A stretch of 21,543 bases of DNA from JALOPX01 sp041309605 (GTDB lineage: Bacteria; Krumholzibacteriota; Krumholzibacteriia; Krumholzibacteriales; Krumholzibacteriaceae). A program made the translations under genes and the position numbers. Shown here in pieces: positions 1 to 8,081 of this stretch. Position 1 is the first letter of the stretch; each line of letters begins with the position of its first letter. The stretch is from contig JBFYZH010000020.1 of the NCBI GenBank assembly GCA_041309605.1, forward strand, positions 1 to 21,543, in the 5' to 3' direction. Under the pieces are notes generated by a model. That model was not told the origin of the DNA and ran no database searches. It was given only the letters and a program-made list of their open reading frames with translations.

Positions 1-1
1 T

Positions 2-1879
2 GCACTGTCCAACCCGCACATATTCGTCGCCAGATCGGACGCTCTCGATCAGGTGATCGTTCATTATCAGAAGGACCTTTCCGGGCAGTGGCAGAACGAG
101 ACGGTCGTCCACTTCTACAACGCGGGGGGCAAGTTCATCTACGAACTGTCCGCGGACACCGGACCGGGGTATTCGTTCCACTTGGCGGTATTGAAGACCC
201 GGTCCGACGTCGACTCGGATGATTTCTGGGACGCGTGGATCGGCGCGAATCTTTACTATTGTACGAACTCGACGGGCGCGTGGACGAAGGAATTGATACA
301 TCATTACAACACGGCATGGACGGAGGACATGTATATCAAGTCCTCCAGCCGCCAGGATATAAAGATGGACGGCGACGGATACGTGCATGTCGTCTTTTCG
401 GAACAGGTGATCGCCGAAGAGACGCCGTCGAGGCTATTATACGCCACGAACCGATCGGGTTCCTGGACGATAGAGACTGCGCTGAGTAACATATACGGAG
501 CGAGTGACGATGCCGGCTGGTTCCCCTCGCTGGCCCTGGATATGTACGGCACGCCTCATGTCTCCTGCATGTACGTGAACAGGGTGGCGACGCTTTCCGC
601 CACATATTGCCGATTGTTCTTCCTCGAGAGGCTCGGGCCCGGCTGGTGGCAGATCGATATAATTGCCGACAGTGATGACGGTTATTATGGAGGCGACGGC
701 AGGAGGTACACTGGAGCCTTGTCCCACCTCGTCTTCGACGCCGACAATATGCCCCATATCGTCTTTTCCGACGTCGCATCAACACACTGGCCGGGATCCC
801 AACTCCTCAATGTCGGCAATATCCGATATGGCAACCTCGAAGGAGGAGAATGGATATTCAATACCATCTACCGTCAACCCCGGCCCACCGGCTTTCTGAA
901 CGCGACGGAGATGCACGGAATCTGCCTGGCCATTTCCGAAGACACCGGGACGTTCCGAGTGATCGGCCAGGAGCTCGTCGTCACCGGGCAGGATCAATAC
1001 ACATGCGGACTCGTGGATTTCGACTGGGATCACCGCGCCCCCGCTGTTCCGCAGGGATTCAAGGGCAAGACCGCAGCCGCGGGGCTGGAACTCTCTTGGG
1101 CCGCGAACACGGAGGGTGACCTGTCCCGCTACGCCTTGTACCGCGGACACGAATCAACCTTCATCCCGGGGCCGGAGAATCTCGTTATCGAGACCGCCGA
1201 CACGAGCGCAGTCGACTCCGCATGGACGCAGTCCGACTTTTTTTATAAGCTGGCGGCGATCGACGTATACGATAATGAGAGCGGTCATGCGGTCCTGTTC
1301 CCCGGCGATATCGTCGCGACTCTTCTGAGCGGCTACACCGCGAAAGTCGGAGAACGACACATAGAGGTATCCTGGACCCTGTCCCGGGCCGGTATCGACG
1401 GCTTTACCGTCCTTCGGTCGGAAGGGTCCGGTGACGGCTACCGCGAGCTGGCGTCTCCGGTAATGATCGGTCAGGCCCTTGCCTTTTCGTTCCTCGACCA
1501 CGATTGCAAGCCGGGCCGGCACTACATCTACAGGGTAGGGTTCCTGGACGACGATGAGTTACGGATCCTTTTCGAGACGGAACCCCTCTGTATCAATTCC
1601 CCGTCACCGGCGCTCCAACAGAATTTTCCCAACCCGTTCAATCCCACCACGACGATCGCCTTCGAAGCGATCGATGGTTCGTGCGTCGATCTCTCGATCT
1701 ACGCTGTCGACGGGAGACTGGTGCGAAAGCTCCTGAACGGGCGCATAGAGGGCGGATATAGAGAGGCGACATGGGACGGAACGGACGCCCGGGGCGATAG
1801 AGTATCGGCCGGCGTCTACTTTTACCGCCTGAAAATCGGCAAAACAGTGATGACAAGAAAGATGGTCCTGATCAGATGA
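2..1879 (+). CDS. Secreted surface protein with FnIII-like domains and C-terminal sorting domain (5' partial)
   Basis: The reading frame is open from the first bases of the window, so the N-terminus and any signal peptide lie upstream; 625 residues are visible. Residues about 1-340 are rich in aromatic and Asp/Gly beta-strand repeats that look like a propeller or sialidase-like fold, which I cannot name. Two fibronectin-III-like modules follow (about 343-435 and 440-535; the first contains LELSWAANTEGDLSRYALYR). The last 90 residues are a typical FlgD-like Ig / type IX-style sorting domain: NFPNPFNPTTTI at its start, then WDGTDARGDRVSAGVYFYRL and a basic end MTRKMVLIR. The family is known to be exported and anchored or released at the cell surface by a C-terminal signal. 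The substrate or ligand is unknown. The next gene starts 46 nt downstream and has the same kind of C-terminus, so the two are probably cotranscribed. Confidence 0.85.
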   Translation, partial: ALSNPHIFVARSDALDQVIVHYQKDLSGQWQNETVVHFYNAGGKFIYELSADTGPGYSFHLAVLKTRSDVDSDDFWDAWIGANLYYCTNSTGAWTKELIHHYNTAWTEDMYIKSSSRQDIKMDGDGYVHVVFSEQVIAEETPSRLLYATNRSGSWTIETALSNIYGASDDAGWFPSLALDMYGTPHVSCMYVNRVATLSATYCRLFFLERLGPGWWQIDIIADSDDGYYGGDGRRYTGALSHLVFDADNMPHIVFSDVASTHWPGSQLLNVGNIRYGNLEGGEWIFNTIYRQPRPTGFLNATEMHGICLAISEDTGTFRVIGQELVVTGQDQYTCGLVDFDWDHRAPAVPQGFKGKTAAAGLELSWAANTEGDLSRYALYRGHESTFIPGPENLVIETADTSAVDSAWTQSDFFYKLAAIDVYDNESGHAVLFPGDIVATLLSGYTAKVGERHIEVSWTLSRAGIDGFTVLRSEGSGDGYRELASPVMIGQALAFSFLDHDCKPGRHYIYRVGFLDDDELRILFETEPLCINSPSPALQQNFPNPFNPTTTIAFEAIDGSCVDLSIYAVDGRLVRKLLNGRIEGGYREATWDGTDARGDRVSAGVYFYRLKIGKTVMTRKMVLIR

Positions 1880-1925
1880 GCGTGTTACCGGCTGCCTACC
1901 GGCTTCAAAGACAAGGAGCACTCGT

Positions 1926-3371
1926 ATGAATATCCTCCGTCACTCGATGATTTTCGCATCGACACTTACTCTGTTCTTCGCGGACATCCACGGCGAGACA
2001 TCATTCTGGGCTCACACTGTTACCACGAACGCGGTCGGTGCGTGGTCCGTGTACGCGCTGGATGTAGACGGGGACTCGGACGTGGATATCTTGTCCGCTT
2101 CGAAGGATGACGACAAGATCGCATGGTACGAGAACGACGGCGGGGAGCATTTTACCCCTCATGTGATCACCACCTCGGCCGACGGTGCTAAGTCAGTCCA
2201 TGCAGCCGACATGGATGGTGACGGCGATATCGACGTCATATCAGCCGCCACGGGGGAAAATTCTCAAAATAGGGGAACGGTCACCTGGTATGAGAATGAC
2301 GGGACCCAGTGCTTCACGCCCCATCATCTGGTCACAAACGCCCAGTGGCCTCTGTCAGGGTATGCCGTGGATCAGGACGGCGACGGCGACATGGATATCC
2401 TGTACGCCGAGATCCTGGGCAAAAGGTTCAGCTGGTGTGAAAATGACGGGGAAGAGAACTTCACCATACACGTCGTGGACACCGGTATTCTCATGTACAC
2501 CTGCGTCCGACCCGTAGACCTTGACGGAGACTCGGACCTCGACCTGGTCACCTCCGCTGTCGAAGACGATCTCGATATATACGAGATCGCATGGTACGAG
2601 AACGACGGCGACGAGCATTTCGCGCCCCACACGATAACAAACGCCGCGCTCGGCGCCAATTGGGTGCATGCAGTAGACCTGGACGATGACGGAGATATCG
2701 ACGTGCTGTCGGCGTCCTACTTCGACAACAGGATTGCATGGTACGAGAACGACGGTAACGAAAATTTCACGGTTCACACCATCACAACGAGCGCGGGAGC
2801 CGCCTGGTCCGTTTTCGCGGCCGACCTGGACATGGACGATGACATCGACGTCCTGTCGGCTTCCGCCGGTGACAACAGGATCGACTGGTATGAAAACGAC
2901 GGGAGCCAGTATTTCACCATGCACACCATCGCGGACAACACGCTTCACGCTTGCCAGGTGTACGCCACAGATATCGACGGTGATTCCGACATAGATGTGA
3001 TCGCACCGTCGAGGTACAGCAACACCGTTTTCTGGTATGAGAACCAGATTTTGACGGCCGCCGGAAACGGTACGGAGCCGGGCATGGTGCCCGGAGAAGT
3101 GATCCTGTACCAGAACGCTCCAAACCCCTTCAATCCATCGACTTGGATAGAATATTATATATCCGAGCCCTCCCTTGTGGATATATCAATATTCGACGTC
3201 ATCGGGCGGAAGGTCAGATCTCTTGTCGATGACAGCGTGGAAGCGGGTCTTCACTCGATATACTGGGATGGAACGAATGATTCCGGAGAGCCCCTGGGCT
3301 CGGGCGTGTATTTCTACAGACTAAGGACCAAAAACGACAGCATGACCAGGAAACTGCTGCTTCTGAAATGA
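1926..3371 (+). CDS. Secreted FG-GAP/VCBS-repeat beta-propeller with C-terminal sorting domain
   Basis: The protein has 481 residues. ATG is preceded by AAGGAG with 7-nt spacing. Residues 1-23 form a signal peptide. I count seven tandem repeats of about 45-55 residues between about 29 and 375. Each carries an Asp-rich calcium-type loop such as DMDGDGDID or DLDDDGDID, followed by a WYENDG-FT-HTI block. Seven copies match the blade number of an integrin-like FG-GAP propeller. The seventh ends in WYENQ and leads into a short linker. Residues about 394-481 are the sorting domain, with NAPNPFNPSTWI, WDGTNDSGEPLGSGVYFYRL and the basic end MTRKLLLLK. The protein is expected outside the cell; binding or adhesion is the usual inference for this family, but no ligand can be read from the sequence. 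The Asp loops of repeat 6 (DLDMDDDID) are slightly degenerate. Confidence 0.9.
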   Translation: MNILRHSMIFASTLTLFFADIHGETSFWAHTVTTNAVGAWSVYALDVDGDSDVDILSASKDDDKIAWYENDGGEHFTPHVITTSADGAKSVHAADMDGDGDIDVISAATGENSQNRGTVTWYENDGTQCFTPHHLVTNAQWPLSGYAVDQDGDGDMDILYAEILGKRFSWCENDGEENFTIHVVDTGILMYTCVRPVDLDGDSDLDLVTSAVEDDLDIYEIAWYENDGDEHFAPHTITNAALGANWVHAVDLDDDGDIDVLSASYFDNRIAWYENDGNENFTVHTITTSAGAAWSVFAADLDMDDDIDVLSASAGDNRIDWYENDGSQYFTMHTIADNTLHACQVYATDIDGDSDIDVIAPSRYSNTVFWYENQILTAAGNGTEPGMVPGEVILYQNAPNPFNPSTWIEYYISEPSLVDISIFDVIGRKVRSLVDDSVEAGLHSIYWDGTNDSGEPLGSGVYFYRLRTKNDSMTRKLLLLK

Positions 3372-3409
3372 GTGCCCCCCTGGCAAGTGAAGCCGCCTGT
3401 TCTCCCGCA

Positions 3410-3622
3410 TCACAGAGCATGTATGCTTCCCGAGCTGTGCGTGCCGCAAAGCATGTCGCAATGGGTCGTATGATGAGCCTCCAACACCAGCGCGCGCCGT
3501 CCCATCTCGGCCGGCTTGCTCGGGTCGATGCCCCATTTTTCCGCCCGCGCCGGAATCTTGACGCTGAATTGAATTTTCCATATAACCAGTGTTGGCCGGC
3601 ATCTCAATGCCCACGGTCGCAA
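3410..3622 (-). pseudogene. Possible remnant of a ribbon-helix-helix antitoxin-like gene
   Basis: On the minus strand downstream of the HDOD gene, one frame reads IQFSVKIPARAEKWGIDPSK and then GRRALVLEA before drifting into sequence without a family look (ends SSGSIHAL). The order strand SVKIP, helix RAEKWGI, helix ending RRAL resembles the N-terminal half of CcdA/VapB-type ribbon-helix-helix antitoxins. The frame has no good start with a Shine-Dalgarno site and no toxin partner beside it. It could equally be chance coding in GC-rich intergenic DNA. This is a weak resemblance read by eye. Confidence 0.15.
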
Positions 3623-3634
3623 GGAGCTGGTAAC

Positions 3635-4519
3635 CTATACGGTCACCTTCGATCCCGTCTGGACTCCCAGGATCTCCAGCGATATGCCGACTTCCTCGCG
3701 GATCCTCACCTGGTCGAGCTTCACGTCGTTGAACGCGACGCCGAAGAACTTCTTGAAATTGGCCTCTTCCAGCTCGACGTTCATGTTGCCGCTTTGCCCG
3801 AGTTCGTACACGTGGGCTATCTGGTTGGCGAAATAGACGACCGCCGTCAGGGCGTCCGGGGATGCCGGCGAGATCATCTCGGTGCGTGCCGAATGGTGGT
3901 TTTTGACGGCCCTTCTCGAGTCGCGCGGAAGGTTCCATTTCCTGAGGAGCCAGTTGCCGATCTCGGCGTGATCGACCTCGAATATCTTCGCTTCGGCTTC
4001 GTGAAGATGAATATTGTCCTTTTTCGCCATCGCCAGGGCTTCAAAGAACCGCTCCTTCTGATTCTCCAGCAGAAGCAGTTTGCCTATGTCGTGGAGCAAT
4101 CCAAGCGTATAGCATATGTCCGGTTCGATCTTGATCGTCTTTTTGCTGATCTCCTTGGCGATCGTCGCGGTGGCGATGGAATGTTCCCAGAAGGCGGGTC
4201 CTGAAAAATTGGCGGCGTCCGTGACGTTCTGGAACTTGCCGCATATCGACGCGCCGAGGCATATCTGGCGGATCGTCGAGAACCCCAGCATCGTGACGGC
4301 ATTGTAGATATTCTGCACCTTTCCCTTCATCCCGAAAAAGGAGGAGTTGACCAGTTTGAGCACCCTTGCCGTCAGTGTCTGGTCGCTGGCTATTATCTCG
4401 GCGAGCTGCTTCGCCCCGACCTTCGGATCGTTGATGGAGGCGAATATCTTCTGAACCACAACCGGGAGCGTCGGAAGCGTTTTCACATTCTTGAACAGTT
4501 CATCGACTACGTTTGTCAT
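3635..4519 (-). CDS. HDOD domain-containing signalling protein
   Basis: The protein has 294 residues and is a single HDOD domain with no receiver or GGDEF partner. The family mark TLPTLPVVVQKI is at residues 14-25. The helix block DQTLTARVLKLVNSSFFG is at about 46-63, WEHS at 111-114, and LLHDIGK (H143, D144) at 141-147. The family is HD-related but usually lacks the full metal-ligand set and acts as a regulatory or docking module in bacterial signalling, motility and cell-cycle control; the role here is inferred only at that level. The ATG is preceded by an AGGGGG-type ribosome site about 10 nt upstream. The gene stands alone on the minus strand, divergent from the activase gene, and the 328-nt gap between them holds several symmetric elements. 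No transmembrane segment or signal peptide is visible, so it should be cytoplasmic. Confidence 0.9.
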   Translation of the reverse strand: MTNVVDELFKNVKTLPTLPVVVQKIFASINDPKVGAKQLAEIIASDQTLTARVLKLVNSSFFGMKGKVQNIYNAVTMLGFSTIRQICLGASICGKFQNVTDAANFSGPAFWEHSIATATIAKEISKKTIKIEPDICYTLGLLHDIGKLLLLENQKERFFEALAMAKKDNIHLHEAEAKIFEVDHAEIGNWLLRKWNLPRDSRRAVKNHHSARTEMISPASPDALTAVVYFANQIAHVYELGQSGNMNVELEEANFKKFFGVAFNDVKLDQVRIREEVGISLEILGVQTGSKVTV

Positions 4520-4538
4520 TGCCTGTCAACCCCCTGCC

Positions 4539-4556
4539 GGCCCGATGTTCCGGGCC
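4539..4556 (-). promoter_or_regulatory. Hairpin in the leader of the HDOD gene
   Basis: GGCCCG and CGGGCC form a perfect 6-bp stem around a 6-nt loop. The hairpin lies just upstream of the ribosome site of the HDOD gene on the minus strand. It may affect translation or mRNA stability; no function can be proved from sequence. Confidence 0.3.
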
Positions 4557-4637
4557 TGTCCGCCTCAAAATTGCCTTCATTCCGGACAAAAAACCACCCG
4601 GCCAGGTTTGCCCTGACCCGTGATTAACTGTTTATAC

Positions 4638-4649
4638 AATCTATAGATT
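4638..4649. repeat. 12-bp perfect palindrome between divergent genes
   Basis: AATCTATAGATT is a perfect palindrome in the AT-rich part of the divergent intergenic region, 34 bp upstream of the -35 hexamer of the plus-strand promoter. Its position suits an operator for one or both divergent genes. The regulator is not identifiable. Confidence 0.35.
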
Positions 4650-4653
4650 CGGC

Positions 4654-4666
4654 TTCCGGGCCGGAA
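4654..4666. repeat. Inverted repeat TTCCGG-G-CCGGAA
   Basis: A 6-bp inverted repeat around one central base lies between the 12-bp palindrome and the promoter at 4683-4712. It may be a second operator-like site, but short GC-rich inverted repeats occur by chance in this genome. Confidence 0.25.
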
Positions 4667-4682
4667 ATCTTGAGAGAAAATC

Positions 4683-4712
4683 TTGAGAAAACGGTCAATG
4701 ATGGTATATAAT
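4683..4712 (+). promoter_or_regulatory. Sigma70-type promoter of the activase operon
   Basis: TTGAGA (4683-4688) and a perfect TATAAT (4707-4712) are separated by 18 bp. An 11-bp direct repeat AAATCTTGAGA occurs at 4665-4675 and 4678-4688 with a 13-bp period, and the second copy contains the -35 hexamer, as expected for a regulated promoter. Transcription would start near 4719, leaving a leader of about 129 nt before the ATG at 4848. Confidence 0.6.
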
Positions 4713-4761
4713 CATCGTCCGTCGATTATTGCGTGCCTTCCTCCGCCGGGTGATGGGTGTG

Positions 4762-4835
4762 TCCGGCATCGGCCGGAGAACCCGGTTCGACCGGGAGAGG
4801 ATTGCGTACGGGTCTGAAAACGGCATGGATGCCGT
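4762..4835 (+). promoter_or_regulatory. Structured 5' leader with three tandem hairpins
   Basis: Three perfect short hairpins lie in the leader of the activase gene. TCCGGC/GCCGGA with loop ATCG is at 4762-4777. CCCGGT/ACCGGG with loop TCG is at 4781-4795. ACGGCA/TGCCGT with loop TGGA is at 4820-4835. The third abuts the ribosome site GGAGA (4836-4840). I do not recognise a known riboswitch class. Translational control is an inference from position. Confidence 0.4.
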
Positions 4836-4847
4836 GGAGAAACGATA

Positions 4848-7800
4848 ATGGGTCTGGTTCTTGGAATCGATGTCGGGACGGTCAGCCTGAAGTGGACTCT
4901 GCTGGGTCCCGGGAAAAGGCTGGAAGAGCTGAAGGATTCCAGCGGCGGGCTTATCGACGCGGTCAAATCCTTCCCGTCCGCCGAGGGGGAGGCTGTCGCC
5001 GTTTCCAGGTATATTAGGATACAGGGACGTCCCCTGGACGCCCTGGTCGACGATCTGAGGAGACTGTCGGCCTTCCTGGAGCCCGAAGAGATCGAATCGG
5101 CGGTGGTGACTGGAGCCTCGGCGAAGCTGGTTTCCGGCGCCATCGGCATACCCGCCGAAAACGAATTCAGGGCCGTCGCAACGGGCATCAGCAGGCTTCA
5201 TCCCGACGTGATGAACGTTTTCGAGATGGGCGGGGAGAATTCCAAGTACCTTCGTATGGAGGGGAACGGCAGCGGCGCAGGGATAGCCGATTTCGAGACC
5301 AACGGGGACTGCGCGGCGGGGACCGGATCGTTCATGGACCAGCAGGCGGGCAGGCTCTGTTACCCGGTCGAGGATATCGGAGATATCGTCATGGCGGCGG
5401 GCCGCTGCCCGAAGATCGCCGGCCGCTGCAGCGTTTTCGCCAAATCCGACATGATCCACGCCCAGCAGAAGGGATACATGCCCGGCGAGGTCCTCAAAGG
5501 GCTCTGCGAGGCGGTGGCGCGTAACTTCAAGAGCAATATAGTAAAGGGGCGGAAGATCACCGGCAGGACGGCCTTCATCGGCGGGGTCGCGATGAACAGC
5601 GGGGTCGCCGGGGCCATACAGCGTGTTTTCGATATAGAGGAAAAGGACTTCGTCGTTCCGGAACATTGTTCGTACATAGGCGCGATAGGCTCGGCGATCC
5701 TCGCGTCCGGCAACGGCCATCTTTTCGACGGAAAACTCTTCGCCGAGAAGATACAGGGTGCGCCCGCGGCGGGATCCCAAAAGTTCCCGTCGCTGAAGCC
5801 TCTATCGCGCGAAAAGGTGCTGTTCCTTCGCGACAGGGTCTTCGATTATTCGTTCGAAGGCAGGACCCTTCCCGTCGACGCCTGGCTCGGCATCGACGTG
5901 GGGTCGGTCAGCACGAACTTCGCGCTGGTGGACGCCGAGGGGTCGGTCATCAGGGAGATATACCTGAGGACCAGGGCGAGGCCCATAGACGTTGTCGGCG
6001 AGGGGCTCGCCGAGCTTCAGGCCTCGGTCGGGGACAAGGTCCGGATAAGGGGCGTTGGGACGACGGGTTCGGGAAGGGAACTGATAGGCGAACTTGTGGG
6101 GGCGGATACGGTCAACGACGAGATCACCGCGCACAAGACCGGTTCGGATTTCATTGGCACAAAACTCCTCGGCCGCGAGGTCGATACGATCTTCGAGATC
6201 GGCGGCCAGGATTCGAAATATATATGTATCGATGACGGCATAGTCGTCGATTTCTCGATGAACGAGGCCTGCGCGGCCGGCACAGGTTCATTCCTCGAGG
6301 AACAGGCGCAGAAGATCGATGTCGATATCGTCGATGAATTCTCCAGCCTCGCCTTCGAATCGCATGCGCCGGTGCGCCTGGGAGAGAGGTGCACCGTGTA
6401 CATGGAGCAGGACATCTCCTCCTGCATGAAGAAGGGCGCCGAAAAGAAGGACCTGATCGCCGGGCTGGCCTATTCGGTCGTGCAGAACTATCTCAACAGG
6501 GTCGTAAGGGGCCGCCGAATCGGGAAGGTGATCTTCTTCCAGGGGGGAACGGCGTACAACGATTCCGTGGCGGCCGCCTTCAGCGAGGTGCTCGGGCGCG
6601 AGATCATCGTCCCGCCCTACAACGGCGTCATCGGGGCGATCGGCTCGGCGCTGCTCGCCTGGGAAAAGACGCAGGCGCTCGGCAGGGAATCCTCCTTCCG
6701 CGGATACGATATCTCGAAGATCGATTACAGTATCAGGGAGTTTTCCTGCAAGGGGTGCACGAATTACTGCGATATCCAGGAATTTACCGTCATGGGGGAA
6801 AAGACGTACTGGGGCGACAAGTGCAGCGACAAGTACCGCAAGAGGTCCAAAGCCGTCGTCAAGCCGGTCATCCCGGACCTCGTTCATCTGTACACGAGGC
6901 TTCTGGAGGACGATTACTCAGCGGCGGCCGCCGCGAGGATCGGCGCAGCCCCGGCTGCCGTGAGGATCGGTGAAACCCAGCCCACCATGAGGATCGCCGC
7001 GGCCCCGGCTACCTCATCAACGGCCGGGAAAAAGGTCGCCATGGGCATTCCGAGGTCGATGTATTATTACGACCGCTTCCCGTTCTGGAGGACCTGGCTC
7101 GAAGCGCTCGGCGTCGATGTGACGGTGAGCCCCGCGACCAACAGGGGCATCGTCAACAGGGGGCTCGAAGAGACGGTGGCCGAGCCCTGCTGCCCGATTC
7201 AGACCGCCCACGGGCACGTGGCGGTCCTTCTCGACGAGGGCGTCGACATGGTTTTCGTCCCGAACGTGATAGATTCCGAAACGGATACGCCGGAGGTCAA
7301 TTCCTATCTCTGTCCCTGGGCGCAGACGCTTCCGTTCGTTCTTCGCGGGATGCCTTCGCTCGACGGCCGCGAGGATCGCATCTTCGCCCCGACGGTGCAT
7401 TTCCGCGAGGGCGCGAAATCGGTCGAGAAGGAGCTCTGGGAATCGGCGAAATGGTTCGGCATAAGCCGCGGGCGGCACAGGACGGCCGTGAAAGCGGCCT
7501 ACGCCGCGCAGCAGATATTCCGCGAAAAGGTCCTTGAGGCCGGCAAAAAGGCTCTCAGGGCCATCGAAGAGGCGGGGCAGCAGGGCATAGTGATCGCGGG
7601 CAGGCCGTATAATATCTTCGACAAGGAGATCAATCTCGATGTCCCGTCGAAGCTGAGGGATTACTACGGCATGAACGTCGTCCCGATCTTCTTCCTTCCC
7701 CTCGACGGGATCGACGTGGACGCCGCCGGAAAAAACATGTTCTGGAATTACGGGCGCAGGATACTTCAGGCGGCAAGGTTCGTCGAAGGCAGGAATAACC

Positions 7801-8081
7801 TTCACCTTATATATATAACGAATTTCAAATGCGGCCCCGATTCGTACATCAAACACTTCTGCGGCAGGGTCGCCGGCCGGCCGTGGCTTACGCTCCAGTT
7901 CGACGCGCACGGAAATGACGCCGGTATAATGACCCGCTGCGAGGCTTATCTTGACAGCAAGGGAGTGCTGAGGTGGTGGAAAAAGGATCGTCGGCCCTCC
8001 ATGGCAGAACCCTCTTCATCCCGGGAATGTCGTCCGGCGGAGCCGAAGCTTTCGCTGCGGCGTGCCGGAACCTTGGGATAG
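4848..8081 (+). CDS. Large acyl-CoA dehydratase activase-like protein (BcrAD/BadFG double ATPase, DUF2229)
   Basis: The protein has 1077 residues; ATG is preceded by GGAGA. The first ASKHA ATPase domain is residues 1-315 (GIDVGTVSLKW at 6-16, EMGGENSKY near 126, NGDCAAGTGSF near 152, RCSVFAKSD near 193). The second is about 345-625 (GIDVGSVSTNF, EIGGQDSKY, NEACAAGTGSF, ERCTVYMEQD). Both keep the two cysteines that in HgdC-type activases bind the [4Fe-4S] cluster at the dimer interface. A Cys-rich patch follows (CKGCTNYC near 631, KCSDKYRKR near 660), then a repetitive linker (about 696-722) and a DUF2229-like domain (727-1040) with EPCCPIQTAHGH and NFKCGPDSYIKHFC. The family couples ATP hydrolysis to low-potential electron transfer into a dehydratase or reductase; the acceptor here should be the overlapping next gene. 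The last 35-40 residues, inside the overlap, look out of character, so the functional end may be near 7970. Confidence 0.88.
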   Translation: MGLVLGIDVGTVSLKWTLLGPGKRLEELKDSSGGLIDAVKSFPSAEGEAVAVSRYIRIQGRPLDALVDDLRRLSAFLEPEEIESAVVTGASAKLVSGAIGIPAENEFRAVATGISRLHPDVMNVFEMGGENSKYLRMEGNGSGAGIADFETNGDCAAGTGSFMDQQAGRLCYPVEDIGDIVMAAGRCPKIAGRCSVFAKSDMIHAQQKGYMPGEVLKGLCEAVARNFKSNIVKGRKITGRTAFIGGVAMNSGVAGAIQRVFDIEEKDFVVPEHCSYIGAIGSAILASGNGHLFDGKLFAEKIQGAPAAGSQKFPSLKPLSREKVLFLRDRVFDYSFEGRTLPVDAWLGIDVGSVSTNFALVDAEGSVIREIYLRTRARPIDVVGEGLAELQASVGDKVRIRGVGTTGSGRELIGELVGADTVNDEITAHKTGSDFIGTKLLGREVDTIFEIGGQDSKYICIDDGIVVDFSMNEACAAGTGSFLEEQAQKIDVDIVDEFSSLAFESHAPVRLGERCTVYMEQDISSCMKKGAEKKDLIAGLAYSVVQNYLNRVVRGRRIGKVIFFQGGTAYNDSVAAAFSEVLGREIIVPPYNGVIGAIGSALLAWEKTQALGRESSFRGYDISKIDYSIREFSCKGCTNYCDIQEFTVMGEKTYWGDKCSDKYRKRSKAVVKPVIPDLVHLYTRLLEDDYSAAAAARIGAAPAAVRIGETQPTMRIAAAPATSSTAGKKVAMGIPRSMYYYDRFPFWRTWLEALGVDVTVSPATNRGIVNRGLEETVAEPCCPIQTAHGHVAVLLDEGVDMVFVPNVIDSETDTPEVNSYLCPWAQTLPFVLRGMPSLDGREDRIFAPTVHFREGAKSVEKELWESAKWFGISRGRHRTAVKAAYAAQQIFREKVLEAGKKALRAIEEAGQQGIVIAGRPYNIFDKEINLDVPSKLRDYYGMNVVPIFFLPLDGIDVDAAGKNMFWNYGRRILQAARFVEGRNNLHLIYITNFKCGPDSYIKHFCGRVAGRPWLTLQFDAHGNDAGIMTRCEAYLDSKGVLRWWKKDRRPSMAEPSSSRECRPAEPKLSLRRAGTLG
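6933..7013 (+). repeat. Three in-frame 27-bp tandem repeats in the activase linker
   Basis: Three consecutive 27-bp units start at 6933, 6960 and 6987, each beginning GCGAGGATCG, GTGAGGATCG or ATGAGGATCG. They encode the 9-residue units ARIGAAPAA, VRIGETQPT and MRIAAAPAT. The unit length is a multiple of three and falls in an Ala/Pro-rich linker between the Cys-rich patch and the DUF2229 domain, so copy-number change would alter linker length without breaking the protein. Confidence 0.85.

Noticed and set aside
3368..4204. Plus-strand open frame of 278 codons opposite the HDOD gene
   Set aside because: The minus strand encodes an intact HDOD domain with LLHDIGK. The plus frame has no domain.
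4695..5780. Minus-strand open frame of 361 codons opposite the activase gene
   Set aside because: It is antisense to the first ATPase domain, whose motifs are intact, and it has low-complexity Arg/Gly/His-rich translation and no family features.
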